A stretch of DNA of 64,000 bases, from assembly GCA_035610835.1 (NCBI GenBank), contig CM069452.1, positions 11,055,109-11,119,108 of the forward strand, given 5' to 3'. A program made the position numbers and the translations under genes. How positions within the stretch are numbered: position 1 is the stretch's first letter; the number at the start of each line of letters is the position of its first letter. Shown here piece after piece: positions 32,792 to 44,672 of this stretch. The stretch is from Ophiura sarsii. Taxonomy: Eukaryota > Echinodermata > Ophiuroidea > Amphilepidida > Ophiuridae. The notes beneath the pieces are model-generated. The model was not told the origin of the DNA, searched no databases, and saw nothing but the letters and a program-made list of their open reading frames with translations.

Positions 32792-33330
32792 TCAATAAAT
32801 GACATTTACTAAATGTAGGCCTAATATTTTTTTGAGCAGTTTATTACAACTTCTATATTGCGACTTATTATACCTTATCTCGCTGCGCTCCACGGGCACC
32901 ACTATCTCGCTGCGCTCCACGGGCACCCCTGTCTCGCTGCGTTCCACGGGCATTCCTATCTTGTTGCGCTCCACGGGCACTCCTATCTCGTTGCGCTCCA
33001 CGGGCACCCCTGTCTCGAATTTCCCGGCATTCTTCAGGCCATCCGCCTGAGGCAGAGGAAGAGACCCAACATTCTGGTGGCCATAATGCGTCTTGAAGAC
33101 GGTAGCAGATATGGTGCCGTCTGGGTTTGTAGCAGCTCGGATTCCTGCGCTACATCTTCCATCCATCAATTGGGATTTCAACATCCTCTTTCCTGTTCCC
33201 CTACGTCTTGGGCGGGAACCCGAGATGTGGCACTCGTAGAACTGCGCACCGGACCCGTTATACTTTCCACGCCGCACAACAAAATGGGAGACGGTAGAAT
33301 TCTCAAAATCAGCTTTCCATTTCTTAAAAG
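32792..33330 (-). CDS. Zinc-finger gene exon 2 (zinc-binding domain and nine-residue repeats)
   Basis: Acceptor CTACCTACAG, entry in phase 1. The first part (33330 to about 33040) is the zinc-binding domain. From about 33020 to 32880 the DNA is a 27-bp tandem repeat read as (E/K)(I/T)G(V/M)PVER(N/S). The stop is at 32792. The repeat seems to be an expansion of the GVPVER motif that normally occurs once after this domain (inference). Confidence 0.6.
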
Positions 33331-36222
33331 CTGTAGGTAGGAGAAGGTCAACAAAAAAAAGTGAGAGAAAAAGATAAACACGGTTGATGTTACACATATT
33401 AATCAACATTTCAAAAGAGCTATTAATTAAATTGTTAAAAACTCAATATTTGGAAATGGTTAAGACAAAAAACGAAACCATTGATAAAAATGAATTAATA
33501 TAATACAAACAAAGATATTTCAATCCAGCAATGTAAAGAGATTTAACAAGTGATATGATTTCATTTTTACATGTTTTAGAGTACAAAATATAAGTAATAC
33601 TGAAGAAAAATACTGGAAATTAAATTTATGTATAAAACAATTAAAAAAGTACATCAAACTCGATACATGCATAAAGCAAACACAAAACAATTATCATAAC
33701 ACATTATGAATCCCTTCGTGTATATTGTAGGCTATTTAATGATATGATGTCTATATAATGTCTGTTATAGTTAATAAAAGGTGACGTTATTTTCTTCTTA
33801 GACTTATTTAAATAATACAGGGTGAGTCGGGCTAAAGAACGGGCAATTTTAAGTAAAATTCAAAAATCAAACTTTCAGGCCGGCGTATTCAAAACCTAAA
33901 GACCACATAATTTGGCTTTCAATCAATTTTTTAATTCGACCATTGCGTCATGCATAACGTTTACATACAGCGTGTATCAAAAAGAACGCAACACTTTTTG
34001 TCGAGAGCTGTACGGTCACAGTAAAAGACAAATCACTCTAAAACTTACATATTCTGTTAGGTCTACTTATTGGCTATCACATAGTCAAATTACAACGATA
34101 TCGATTGTTTATTCACTGAGATATTAAAGGTATAAGTAGAGAAGTGCAAAACACGTTTTACATCGTTCGTTCTAAAAACTTGGATTTTCCTGTCGGATTA
34201 GTGTTATGGGTTAACAGTTTAAAGGCATATTATGTGATCTTTTCATGATAGCGCCCTCTATTCATTATTTTTTTAGAAAGTAGATTTTCTTGCAGATTTA
34301 CATTTGTGATCATAAATCATACATACATTCCAAGTTACAGAGCGATACGATTCCTAATTACCTCAAAATCATGGTTTTAGAGTGAATTTAGAGTAAAAAT
34401 ATAAACTGTCGGAGTTATCCGACAGTTTATTTTCACTCTAAAATCATGATTTTGAAGTAATAAAGAATCGTATCGCCCTGTAACTTGGAATGTATGTACG
34501 ATTTCTGATCAGAAATGTAAATCTGCAAGAAAATCTTCTTTCAATTTTTTTTTCGATGTTGAGGGCGTTCCCTGGAAAGATCACATAATATACCTTTAAT
34601 AACTATGTAACCTTAATGTCTGGAATGGTTTATCTTAATTTCCTTTGTTTGAGTAAGGTGGTACATAAAATCATTGACTCGTGTAATATGATAATCATTC
34701 GACCATTTGAATACGTCAATACCCCTTTTTAAGTTCTGAACCACCGATTGCTATGATCGCCACATAATGTCTATGGTACGTTCTTTCATAAATTAAAGTT
34801 CATAATCGATGCATCTTAAAACAAGGACAGCATTTTGAGGGTCGAGCAGCACCATAATGTCCCATTCCCATTCACAACACACTAACAATGACTGATTCAA
34901 ACAATTACTACCTTCACTGGACTATTCCATTTGTTTATCTTTTGAATAATGTGCCTGCCGCCATACTCTTTTATTTATGACATTAACGAGAGAAAAAGAG
35001 AGAGGATTTGCAAACAGACTTTGTAATCTGGATTTCCAAGTTGTGTCATTTTAAACTATCAACTAATTTATCGCCAGATTTAATTAATATTGATATGATA
35101 CTGTAATAGCCAGACATTTGATACCTTTAACATGACATTTTCTTCTCAGAATGATGAGTTTGATTCCAAGTATTTAAGTACAATGAGTTATTAAAGTGTC
35201 TTGCTAATATTCACCTGACAAGAAAATCAGGCATACAGGATAAACGATGTAAAACGTGTTTTGCACTTGTCTACGCGTGTATCCTTGATATCTCAGCGAA
35301 TCATTAATCGATATCGCTGTAATTTGACTAGTGATAGCCAATAAGTACACCTAACAGAATATATCAATTTCAGAGTGATTTGTGATTTACCGTAATCGGA
35401 GAGCTCGCGACAAAAAGTGTTGCGTTTTTGTTGATACACCCGAATTAGCAGAATTATTTTAAAGCCAATCCACGGGATGGCAATGAACACAGTGTTGGCT
35501 GATTTAGAGATGCTAGTCAATGAAACTGCCCCAGTGGGCATTTTTTTAAATGATGTCGTATCGCATCGACGTTGTACCAACGTTAAAAAGAAGTTGCAAC
35601 GTTGGTACAACGTCGATCTAACCGTCTTTTTAGATGAAAAACTTGAAAAAGCACATTACTGTTGGATTTAAACAAACTAAAATGACTAGAAATAAATCTG
35701 TGGAATTATGAAACTGAAAAGAGGCATCCCAGCTAATTAAGAAAAGCGAGCCTCATTATAGAATACAATGAAGAAAGGCTTTAAACTGGGAAGGGGCTTT
35801 TATCCTGATAAAAATTAACGCAATGGTCGATTTTAACTATTTTTTTCTTGAATGAAAGTCAAATGTATCTTCTCTTCAGCACTACACTTGGCTTTGAATA
35901 TGCATGCCTGATAATTTTGGATGGCCTCTTTTCTGCCCCATCCTATATATTATATTATAGGCTTACCATCTGTGGAATCAAATTTCAGATCCTCCTGCTC
36001 TTGTTCCAACGAATGTTCACTTGACAGGTGGTGCCGAAGCGGAGGCATGGAGGCACAGGTGAACTTACATCCATCTTGCAGGCAACTTATGTTCCCTCCT
36101 TGAATCATGCCGCAGGGCTCTTTCTTTTTATGAACGTTCTTCATGTGTCTTGATAGGGACTTCTGGTGATAGGAATTCCCGCAGATTCTACAAGCAAGTG
36201 TCACAGGCGGGGTCGACGCCAT
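32792..36222 (-). CDS. C2H2 zinc-finger plus transposase-type zinc-binding domain protein, 2 exons
   Basis: Exon 1 is 36222-35967 (ATG to G|GTAAGC); exon 2 is 33330 to a stop at 32792. Phase 1 joins cleanly to give about 264 residues. Exon 1 has two C2H2-like fingers: CRICGNSYHQKSLSRHMKNVH, written as CRICG with HMKNVH, and CLQDGCKF with HHLSSEH. Exon 2 holds FKKWKADFE, then YECHISG, RRRGTGKRMLKSQ, GRCSAGIRA and THYGH: a C-x-H...C...H-x-x-H pattern like the FLYWCH/WRKY-type zinc domains found ahead of MULE-type transposases. Next is LPLPQADGLKNAGKF and then five nine-residue repeats around GVPVER. No catalytic DDE region is visible downstream, so this is probably a domesticated or decayed transposon relative. 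A donor at 32874/32873 could lead to further exons. Confidence 0.6.
32880..33020. repeat. 27-bp coding minisatellite (GVPVER repeat)
   Basis: Five near-identical units; on the plus strand each reads CGCTCCACGGGCA within a CTCGCTGCGCTCC context. It lies in the 3' part of the zinc-finger exon and stays in frame because the period is 27. Confidence 0.85.
33968..35441. mobile_element. TA-type transposon copy B, inside the zinc-finger gene intron
   Basis: Same ends and interior as 28215-29493, same orientation. It lacks the 211-bp insert but carries a TTAA-flanked MITE at 34223-34595. The right terminus has lost its last few bases. Confidence 0.85.
34223..34595. mobile_element. TTAA MITE nested in transposon copy B
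   Basis: 373 bp with ends AGGCATATTATGTGATC / GATCACATAATATACCT and TTAA on both sides. The interior folds: AATCATGGTTTTAGAGTGAA pairs with TTCACTCTAAAATCATGATT around a hairpin AAACTGTCGG / CCGACAGTTT. Relative of 36832-37230. Confidence 0.88.
35967..36222 (-). CDS. Zinc-finger gene exon 1 (two C2H2 fingers)
   Basis: Starts at ATG 36222 (MASTPPVTLACRICGNSY) and ends GATG|GTAAGC in phase 1 after an acidic stretch, LEQEQEDLKFDSTDG. Finger 1 spacing is C-x2-C-x12-H-x4-H; finger 2 has C-x4-C, as in many chordate and echinoderm orphan zinc fingers. Confidence 0.65.
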
Positions 36223-36780
36223 GTTGAGAGTTGGTGGATGGTTATAGTTTAAATACTGGAATGGGTATCCAAATCCAATCCGAATAACATGTAGTAGGCC
36301 TCTGCAATTGTAAAATAAGAGCCAACATGCACCTGTGCAACAGATTTGGTGCTTATAACTTATGTCATGTCATGCATGTAGAGATCTGTTGTCACGACTC
36401 GTCATCGAGAAAGCTTGTGGATTGGTAATAGTAATACAGTAAGTCGATATAAGTGTTATCGATCTCTGAATCTACCGTGGTTTCAATACAATAGCTTAGC
36501 GTTTGAGTGACAAGGTTACTAGGTCGGTCAGGCACTTGTTTGTTTACACAATGAGTTTCTAGTACTACTAGAAAATCATTGGTTTACACGATTGTGCAGA
36601 TGTCACCGCCTTCATGCACTGAATTGTTTGGGGGCATTGATCCGCGTTACAAAATAATAACCCATACACAGGGGCGTGTCCCCAAATAAAGTGACCCATG
36701 TGAAACATGAAATTTCTTTTGGCCATGAAAAATATGAATTGTCTGTGAAATAGTAATAATCATGTTCAGCAAACTATCTA
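36223..36780. other. Upstream flank of the zinc-finger gene
   Basis: No coding signal. It should hold the promoter of the minus-strand gene starting at 36222, but I see no convincing TATA or initiator. Confidence 0.4.
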
Positions 36781-36831
36781 GTATTGAAACAAAATCATTT
36801 TTTTTCCAAATCTCAGGGAGTGCCCCTTTAA

Positions 36832-37230
36832 AGGCATAGGCCTGTGCAGACCTGAGACCTGTGATATTTTCAAGTAGCGCCCTCTATCATTGATTTTTTC
36901 CATGAAAGCAGATTTTCTTGCAGATTTGCATTTTTGATCATAAATCATAAAGATCTTCTAAGTTACAGATCGATACGATTCCTAATCAAAATCATGGTTT
37001 GAAAATAGATTGTGTACCGAGCGGTAGGCCTACAATCTATTTTTTCAAATTTTACTCTAAATTCACTCTAAAACCATGATGTTGAGGTTATTAGGAATCG
37101 TATCGCTCTGTAACTTGGAATATATTTATGATTTATGATCAGAAAAGTAAATCTGCAAGAAAATCTGCTTCCAATTTTTTTTCGAGGATTGAGGGCCGGG
37201 TGTCCCTGGAAAAGATCACATAATATACCT
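36832..37230. mobile_element. TTAA MITE, same family as 34223-34595
   Basis: 399 bp with ends AGGCATAGG and GATCACATAATATACCT and flanking TTAA. Same arms (TCGATACGATTCCTAAT) but a different central hairpin (AATAGATTGTG / TACAATCTATT). Fragments of the family also open both copies of the large duplication (positions 30-130 and 13270-13380). Confidence 0.85.
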
Positions 37231-37234
37231 TTAA

Positions 37235-37553
37235 CATGTTTAATGTGTACAACCAGTGTCTATCCATTGTCATGATTGTGGAGTTGTTGTTATCAAATCA
37301 TGGCAAATCTAGAGCAGAGAGATGTCAAATTCAGCTTTGTCTACATTTCATGTGCAGAGAACTTTTTATTACTATCAGTGCCTGTAATTTTTTGAACATA
37401 ATCAATGTTCATTAGTTATTTCAAAAGTGGCAAAATATGGATTCGCACTCTTGTTACTGAATTGACCATATCTCGGGAGCTATGGGGCGAAATTCACTGG
37501 CTAAAGTGTTTTTGACAGAGGATTATAGGGATTCTAAAAACATATGTAATAAT

Positions 37554-37584
<31 letters not shown>

Positions 37585-38000
37585 GACGCGCTATTTCGTA
37601 CTAGGGATTGCACACGTTAGGCCTATTATGAATTTCACTATCTGATGCTGTGTCGGTCGATGCCATTAAAGGTTCGGTATGCTCTCCTAGCTCTGTCCTA
37701 CTAAGGTTATGACTGGTTTAGTTGCAGATGCCAGTCTTTATTCATATGGCATCTTTAACTGTGACGGGCTTCTAGTGATATTCCTGGACAAATGCTCACG
37801 TAAAATTTGCCATTTTTACTAGATTGCCCGTAAAGCCGGACAAGGGGCAATTTGTCAATTAGATGGGAATTAAGTAAATCCCTATAAGATTCTCTAAAAG
37901 GCGCAACTTAACTTCCCCCAAATTCAAAGTGGGGGCGATCCCTTTCCCGGTGTGTTGAAAGTCACTGAAGTTACGTAAACCTTATATTCATGACATCATC
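37235..38000. other. Non-coding, with a C homopolymer
   Basis: Contains a C run at 37557-37584. No ORF or repeat family recognised otherwise. Confidence 0.6.
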
Positions 38001-38019
38001 AAGTGTTTTTAGATGGTAA

Positions 38020-38370
38020 TAAATCTCTTCTCTTCTCCAAGTTTCTTTTCGATTTTCACTTCTTTCCACTTATTTCCCTTCCTTATCATGCTTATCAACT
38101 ATCTACATAATTATTTTCCTTGCTCTCCTCCCCGGGTTCATGCCCTTCTTTTTTCTCTTTTTCCCTTTTTATTTCCCTCACCTCCTTTTCAAGTTTCCTT
38201 TCTTTTCCCCTTTTCCTCTATCCCCCTATCCCCCTCTTCTTCCTTTCTTTCCCTTTCCTTGCCATTTTCCCTTTCCTTCCCCTTTTCCCTTTCATTCCCC
38301 CTTTTTTTTTTATATCTTCGTCTCCCCCTTCACTTTTCTTCTTCCCTTCGCCTTTTTTTTTATCCCGTGT
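38020..38370 (+). repeat. Polypyrimidine tract
   Basis: About 350 bp almost wholly C and T (TTCCCTTTCCTTCCCC words). The Ser/Phe/Pro-rich open frames across it come from the lack of purines and are not genes. Confidence 0.9.
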
Positions 38371-38519
38371 TGTCATCGGTTTTGATTCAGGCGATCTACA
38401 CAAAATGTCAGAGCGCCCATCTCTATTTAGGCACTTTGGGTAAAGAGTTTCGAGCCCCGTGCGTGAAAGTGTTTGCGCGAAGCCCGAATTTCGTCGTCTG
38501 CAGCGGGATCTAGTCGAAT

Positions 38520-40440
38520 ATTATCTGGACTAAAATTGATATGAGACCCATATGAAAACGTTTTAAATGTATATATACAAGTTAAAAAATTGATGTAGTG
38601 ATCCTATCATTGATGTTCTTGTAAGTGTCTAAATAATTCAGTAAAATATAGTTAGTAAGCTTAAGTTATCAATCATGAGATGAGTCTAAACAGTAAACTA
38701 AAACTACCTAGTAAAAGGCTAAAATAATTTTAGTAAGTAAGGCCGTGGCTACAATGTAGGCTAGGCTAGCAATAGCATAGTCAAATTAATAATTGAACGA
38801 ACAACACACACGCAGCATAAAGATGAAAATATGAACAAATTACGCTTATCATGGCTGTGCACGCTTCATGCAATGTACGCAATCCGGGTACGCAATACGC
38901 TGCTTCAAAGTGTTCATTCAATTAAAAAATCTGACAAAGTTAAAGAAAAGTATGAATGTAGGCCTAGGCCTATTGTAATTTGTAGGGCCTAGGCCTAATT
39001 TATATAGTAAGTTAAGTAACTGCATAAACTGTTATTTGACTGTATTATAATTAGATGAGGGGCATGGTACAATTACAAAATATAGGCCCAAGGCCAAGGT
39101 GATCTCGAAACCAGGCCTATTATCTATAATTTGTACCGTGACCCGAATGAAAGCAGTCAATATTTGATTTATATAGGGCCTAGGCTATTTCTACACAATA
39201 ATTAGGCCTATAGGTCGCCACAGAGTGACGTCACTTGCCGTTGACCACAAATCAAAGAGGTAAATAAAAGCCTCTTTACACAGCGTGATGCGATCACTTG
39301 GGTATGGTAGAGTAGAGCGTAAAACTGATAGGTATTTAAATTTAAAACGTCTGGTTTGTTGTCAACGGCAAATGGTACAAAGTACTCGGATGACCAGGTC
39401 CACCTTACCCATAGATTGATTGTCATTTGATTAAAAGAACATTATTCACTTACCAAAATTCCATGAAGTAAACGTTCCTTTTGCCTTGTTTCAGATCAGG
39501 TGCCATAGAGGCCTACATGTATTATAGAAGAAAGTGTTTAGGTATCATAGTTTTTGTGATTCATCCAATTGTTCAATTTTACACAATGTTCAAATTGTTC
39601 AAATTCAACGCGTAACTGGTAAAATAATATTGATGAACTATGAAAATCAGCGGCCAAATCGAGGGCAACATAACATACAGTACGGTCAGTCTAATTGTAA
39701 ATAGTAATAGATATATATAGGTATTGGTGGCGGATTGGTTGATGGGGATAAATTTCGACATCATTTAGATATCGAGATTGTGAAATAGCAACATGTGAAA
39801 AAAAGATCTCAACGACAGCCCTACAATCTATGCATACTCCTCCATTCAAATATAATTTGTTTCAATCTTGAAAATTACTGTGACGGGAAGCCGTAATTTC
39901 CTTGGAAACGCAGTCCTGTTCCCAATCCCGCCCTCTATATTACAATATCAAACTTATCTGTCATCCAGCAGAAGATGGATACGTCACCGTGTAAAAATTG
40001 ACGGCATTGGTCACTAAATAACACGCCCTCAAGCCAAACACGCTCCCATTCCGGAGCAGGCTGGTAGTCAGGCCTACCAAAAAGATATGATATTATCAAG
40101 ACTAAATTCTAAAAGTATGGTTTCCATTTGCATATTTTGCTTTTCTACACGCGGACTCAGCTACTGGCAAATTATTGATTATTGGTAGTGCTTATTCACC
40201 AGTCAGTAATGTGATGTTAAGGGTGTGGCGCCAAGTCCCTCGCGGTGTGCACATACAATGTACGCACACACACCTTTCAAGAGTCACTCGGGGGTGGGGG
40301 AGGAGAAATATTGTGTGCTCCCTAGTCATAATCCTGTGCTGAAGTATTACAAACTCTGCTTTTAAACTGATAGTTTTTCGAGTAAAATAGGCAGGTATGG
40401 TATGTCCTATCTTAGTTTTTATATTTAAATTATAACTAGC
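38520..40440. other. AT-rich non-coding stretch with AGGCCTA clusters
   Basis: No exon supported. 38950-39210 has repeated TAGGCCTA / GGGCCTAGGCC words. A GTAAGT-like site near 39449 (minus) was tested as an exon end and rejected. Confidence 0.55.
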
Positions 40441-40539
40441 GGGCATCCGCGCTTTGCGCGGACCCGCTAGAAGATTTCACGGGGAGGCAAGTAAACAAAG
40501 CGTAAGAAAATTTTATACAATATCAAGAACATGTCGTAC

Positions 40540-43420
40540 ATGTATACATAATCCAGACGGGCCCTAAATAATCCGAATATCGCATGTGCTTTTGATAATC
40601 CAGGTATACATGTGCCTTAAAGTAGGTAGGCCTACCTTTGTCTTTCCAGCCTCCAGATACCTATGTAGGCCTCCCATGTGACCTGAAATGCAGGTACCCG
40701 TTGTCCCATTATATCCAGGGACCCCATAGGCCTAAGCCCTACCCTAATCCAGTTACCACGGGTGCCCTTAATGGAACCGGATACCACATAATCCAGGTAC
40801 TGCAGTGTGCCGTTATATCGAGATACCCAGGTGCCCTTACTTTATCATTCAAGTAACTTGAATTAATCGCGGGTGCCGAAGATAGCGGGCAGTAATAGTC
40901 ATATCACAATAGGCAGAGGTGAGTAATATCAAAGCGTTATAAATGTTTATATAAATATCAAGAGTTTGTCCTTATTCAGGTACCTAAAGTGCCCTTGATA
41001 TAATGTAAGTGACATGGTACCCTTAATACACCATGCGCTTAGGCCCAATGTGCTCTTAAATAATACAGATACCCATGTTCCTAACTCAAGTAGGCCTACT
41101 CCACGTGTTCTTAACACACCGGTTGCCCATTATAGGCCTAGGGGAGATGCGGGAGAGTTGAGCCACCGGGAGAGTTGAACCACCCCCTATAACTCGAAAA
41201 GTAGTAACTTATTAACATTTATATTGGCATATATTGTTATATAGCATCAATACGACATGCTTAGTGTTAAACTCTACTGTCATGTGTGCTCAGTATCAAA
41301 GATACCTAAACAAAAATCATTTTTTCACTTTTGAGTGAAAAATAGAAAAATAAATGTTTTATCTTTTTTCCCATAGCAAGACTTAAAATATAATAGCGGT
41401 AATTTGTTTATTGAAGGGAGTATATATGACCATTATTTTAGAGAACTATTGTAAACTACCAAAAGTTCTACACCAGACAGGATTGGGTTATTTACAAAAT
41501 GGTCACCATGAGGAGAGTTGAGCCATTGATCATGGGGAGAGTTGAGCATAGGGAAAACATGTAGTAACATTTTGATTTTTGGACTAAAGGTGAAAAATGT
41601 ATAATAAATGAGAGAAAATGTTATTTTGTGCCATGATAATAACAATTGAGCACCATATTTACTTTAAGGATTAATAAATCAAAAGTTGAAAAAATATGAT
41701 TTTGTTTTTTTCACCAGCCATTGACTTATCATGCTGGCTCAACTCTCCTGTAATGGTGGCTCAACTCTCCCATACTGTAGGGAGAGTTGAGCCACTTTAC
41801 CAATTTTTTTCAAACCTTTTGTATAAATAAGCCCTAACTGCTATCCCAACTGTTATTGTTTCACAACGAAAACAACACTCTAAAGTTTATCTTACACTAA
41901 TTTTTTACAGGTTTGTACTTTTCTTCCGCATATGGTGACACAAAATATAAAAAATGGCTCAACTCTCCCGCATCTCCCCTATAGGCCATACCCCTCACAG
42001 ATGGCCTTAATAACCCAGGCACCGCATTTGCCGGCATTATATCCATACCATGTGCCCGTATTATATCCAGTTTATAATGGAAAGCGCAGGTATAGGTGCC
42101 GAAGCTATAATAGCGGGTGGTTAGTCACATCAAAACGTATAAAGATGAGGGTATTGTAAAACAGCAAGAGTATGTCGTTGATACTCCATGTATCCTAGGT
42201 GCCCTTAATACTGACATTGGTACCACAGTGCCCTTAATAATCCATATATACCATGTGCCCTTAATAAATCCATGTATGCCATGCATGTATAACACATGGT
42301 GCCCTTGATTATTCAGGTACCACCCCATGTAGGCCTACCTTGATTATTCAGGTACCACCCCATGTAGGCCTACTTTAATAATCAAGATTGTGTATTAGTG
42401 ATCCAATATAGGACCTCCATGGACTATGTGGTTTATCTTGAATCGAATATTAAGGGCACCCGTGATAACTGTGTATGCAGCTATTAGGGCCTACGTGGAT
42501 TAATAAGGACACCTGAATGGTTATTCAGGTGTAGGAATACTTAAAATATTCAGAGTACTTAGTATCTGGATTGCCTTAATATCCCCTCCCCCCATTACCC
42601 CCTGTCAGTTCATGTCCCTACCCATTTTGTACCCCAAATAATACAAAAGTTGTATTTTAATGTCAAAACTGAAAGTAACTTAAAATTAGCTTTAAAATGT
42701 CTCCCCCGATTCTTTTATTGCCCCGCCACCCCGTTTTCCTCCTTTAAAATGTTGATGCTGGTGCTGCCACTGCCCAAGCACATACTGTATCCAGGTAATA
42801 GGCTGCCCATGCACATATACTGTATCCAGGTAATAGGCCTACGTTCTGAGCGGTATATATGGGTTCTATAGTTTTATAGTCGGTCGTTTAGTTTTATGGT
42901 CTGCGGAGTCTATCATCAAGATAACTTGTACTATTCCATGCTTGTACTTACACACATAAGTGTGCCATCCGGATTTTGTTTGGCCTATTTACTTAAATAC
43001 ATTCCTCCAATAGGCATGTAGGGCCTAAACGTATGTAGTCCCTTTGTCATGTTTGTTGTGTTCCAAATAAGGCCTCCCGAGATACTACCTATAATACACC
43101 CTTAAAATCCAGTTATCACAGGTGGCACACCTGCGCAGTGCGCATAGTCCAGGTAATTTGAGACTATCTGCGTTTTATAGTGAACCCCGTAATCCAGATA
43201 CCACTGGTGCCCTTACTAATCCAGACACTCTATAATATTAATAATCATGATAATATACTACACGTTCCGTTTATCCAGATGCCCATGTGCCCTTATATCC
43301 AGATTATCAAGTAGGGAAGTGCGGGGAGGAGGAGGTGGCTTTAGGGTATGATGGGGCAATACCGCACGTTCCGTTTATCCAGATACCCATGTGGCCTTAA
43401 TAAGGCCGCCTTACTTTATC
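40540..43420 (+). repeat. Field of degenerate AATCCAGGTACC...GTGCCCTTAATA repeats
   Basis: Dozens of short imperfect units combining ATCCAGGTA(C/T), CCCATGTGCCCTTA and TAATAATCC, irregular in spacing. Near 43250-43450 a longer pair repeats: CCGTTTATCCAGAT(G/A)CCCATGT then GGGAAGTGCGGGG. Confidence 0.75.
41139..41979. mobile_element. 840-bp inverted-repeat element with GGGAGAGTTGAGCC words
   Basis: The left end TAGGGGAGATGCGGGAGAG pairs perfectly with the right end CTCTCCCGCATCTCCCCTA. TAGGCC is present on both flanks. GAGAGTTGAGCCA or its complement recurs at least six times inside. It interrupts the short-repeat field. Non-coding. Confidence 0.85.
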
Positions 43421-43459
43421 CATATTATCAAGTAAGGGAAGTGCGGGGGAAGGGGGCTT

Positions 43460-44556
43460 AGACCTTAGGGTATGATGTGACAATCCCGTAATTTACGTGC
43501 TATAAGCCACACGGCGAATAAGTCGCAGCACCTCAAATTAAGATTCAGACCTCATCGTAAATAATACGTCGCACAAAGAAAATTAAAGGGTGTGTGTGGG
43601 GGATGGGGGTGTGTGTGGGGGTGGGGTCAACCCTGTTCCACCAGCCCATAGCTTCATGACCAGCCATGGGGTTACAACTGCATGAGTGACTCCATCAAAT
43701 GTATTTTCCTTCAGCCACTTCAGTCACTTTAATACATGTTATCCTGCTCCCAGTTTCTTTATTAAAATAAAGGTCTTGGCTTTATGATTAATGTTTTGTT
43801 TGTGTCTTGCTCTCGTTACATTTTATTGTACTGTACGGTATGCACCGCGGAGCAACCGTACGGACTGCCTGCTTTCACTGCATGCCCCGTTTACAATGTA
43901 CAGTTTGCGCCACAAACGCGTACACACTTTGTCTGCGTCATTACGTGTGCGCCGAATCGCGTGCGCCATGTTAACCACGGTCGCGCAGCAACAACGGTTG
44001 GTATGGTACCGCCAGTTTCTTTATCGTTAGCAAACTCCGCGTTCATCTGTGTTTTTAATGTGAAAGTGTCACTTTAAGATCTGCGTAAGAGTTTTTGTTT
44101 ACATTTAGAAAATGTCGTAAAATATTTTTATTTGTTGGACGTTTAGTCCCGTATAAATGCTTGTTACTATGCGTTCTTTAAGAATAGCAAACAGCCGCAT
44201 ATACAGAAATGTAGCTATATCCCTGAAGAAAATATTTTGGGTGAAGACCATATGTCATCACTCATTCCGTAAACCACAATTTGTGTCCGAACAGTAGCTA
44301 CCCGAGTAAAAGAAATTCAACATTTCGGATTTTCACATGTGATCCTTTCTGCGCATGTCTGAAAACGGGAAAAAACGGGCATTGAACTATCTAATTAGCT
44401 CGTGTATTAGAGGCGCAATTACCACGCTTTTTCAGTTGAAGAGGGACGCGAGTGTAAAATTATATTGAACTATCTAATAAAGCCATGTTCCGAAAATTAG
44501 TATATAGATACTTAGTTTAGGTATTATGATTTTGTGTTTTAATTTACTCGTTACAG
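43460..44556. other. Upstream flank of TERB2
   Basis: No exon recognised. Somewhat higher CpG content at 43830-44030 and several overlapping frames without family resemblance. The pair GAACTATCTAAT at 44384 and 44465 is a short direct repeat. Promoter elements cannot be named with confidence. Confidence 0.45.
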
Positions 44557-44569
44557 CCATGTGTGAATT

Positions 44570-44672
44570 ATGTCCTCATTGAAAAGCCATGATGAGAATG
44601 CAAGTAGGTTATTCCATAACCTGACTGCCTGGTTTTCCAAGAGTGTATCTGCTAAGCGCAGATCATTGTGGG
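44570..44672 (+). CDS. TERB2: TERB2 exon 1
   Basis: Encodes residues 1-34 (MSSLKSHDENASRLFHNL, then TAWFSKSVSAKRRSLW) plus one base. The donor is G|GTAAGT. The start is about 14 residues longer than human. An AG at 44555-44556 after a T-rich stretch could be an acceptor for a 5'-UTR intron. Confidence 0.82.

Noticed and set aside
32858..33340. Plus-strand 160-residue open frame opposite the zinc-finger exon
   Set aside because: Shadow frame of the minus-strand exon, kept open by the 27-bp repeat; the minus strand has the splice sites and domain.
38013..38513. 166-residue Ser/Phe/Pro-rich open frame
   Set aside because: Three overlapping frames are open because the tract is polypyrimidine. 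No protein family resemblance.
39448..39510. Candidate first exon of MBD2/3 (minus strand, MAPDLKQGKRNVYFMEF with a GTAAGT donor in phase 2)
   Set aside because: The exon at 26031-26149 encodes the true MBD start (GALPTGWKREEV...SDVYYYS) in the right phase and is much closer; the 39-kb match is chance.
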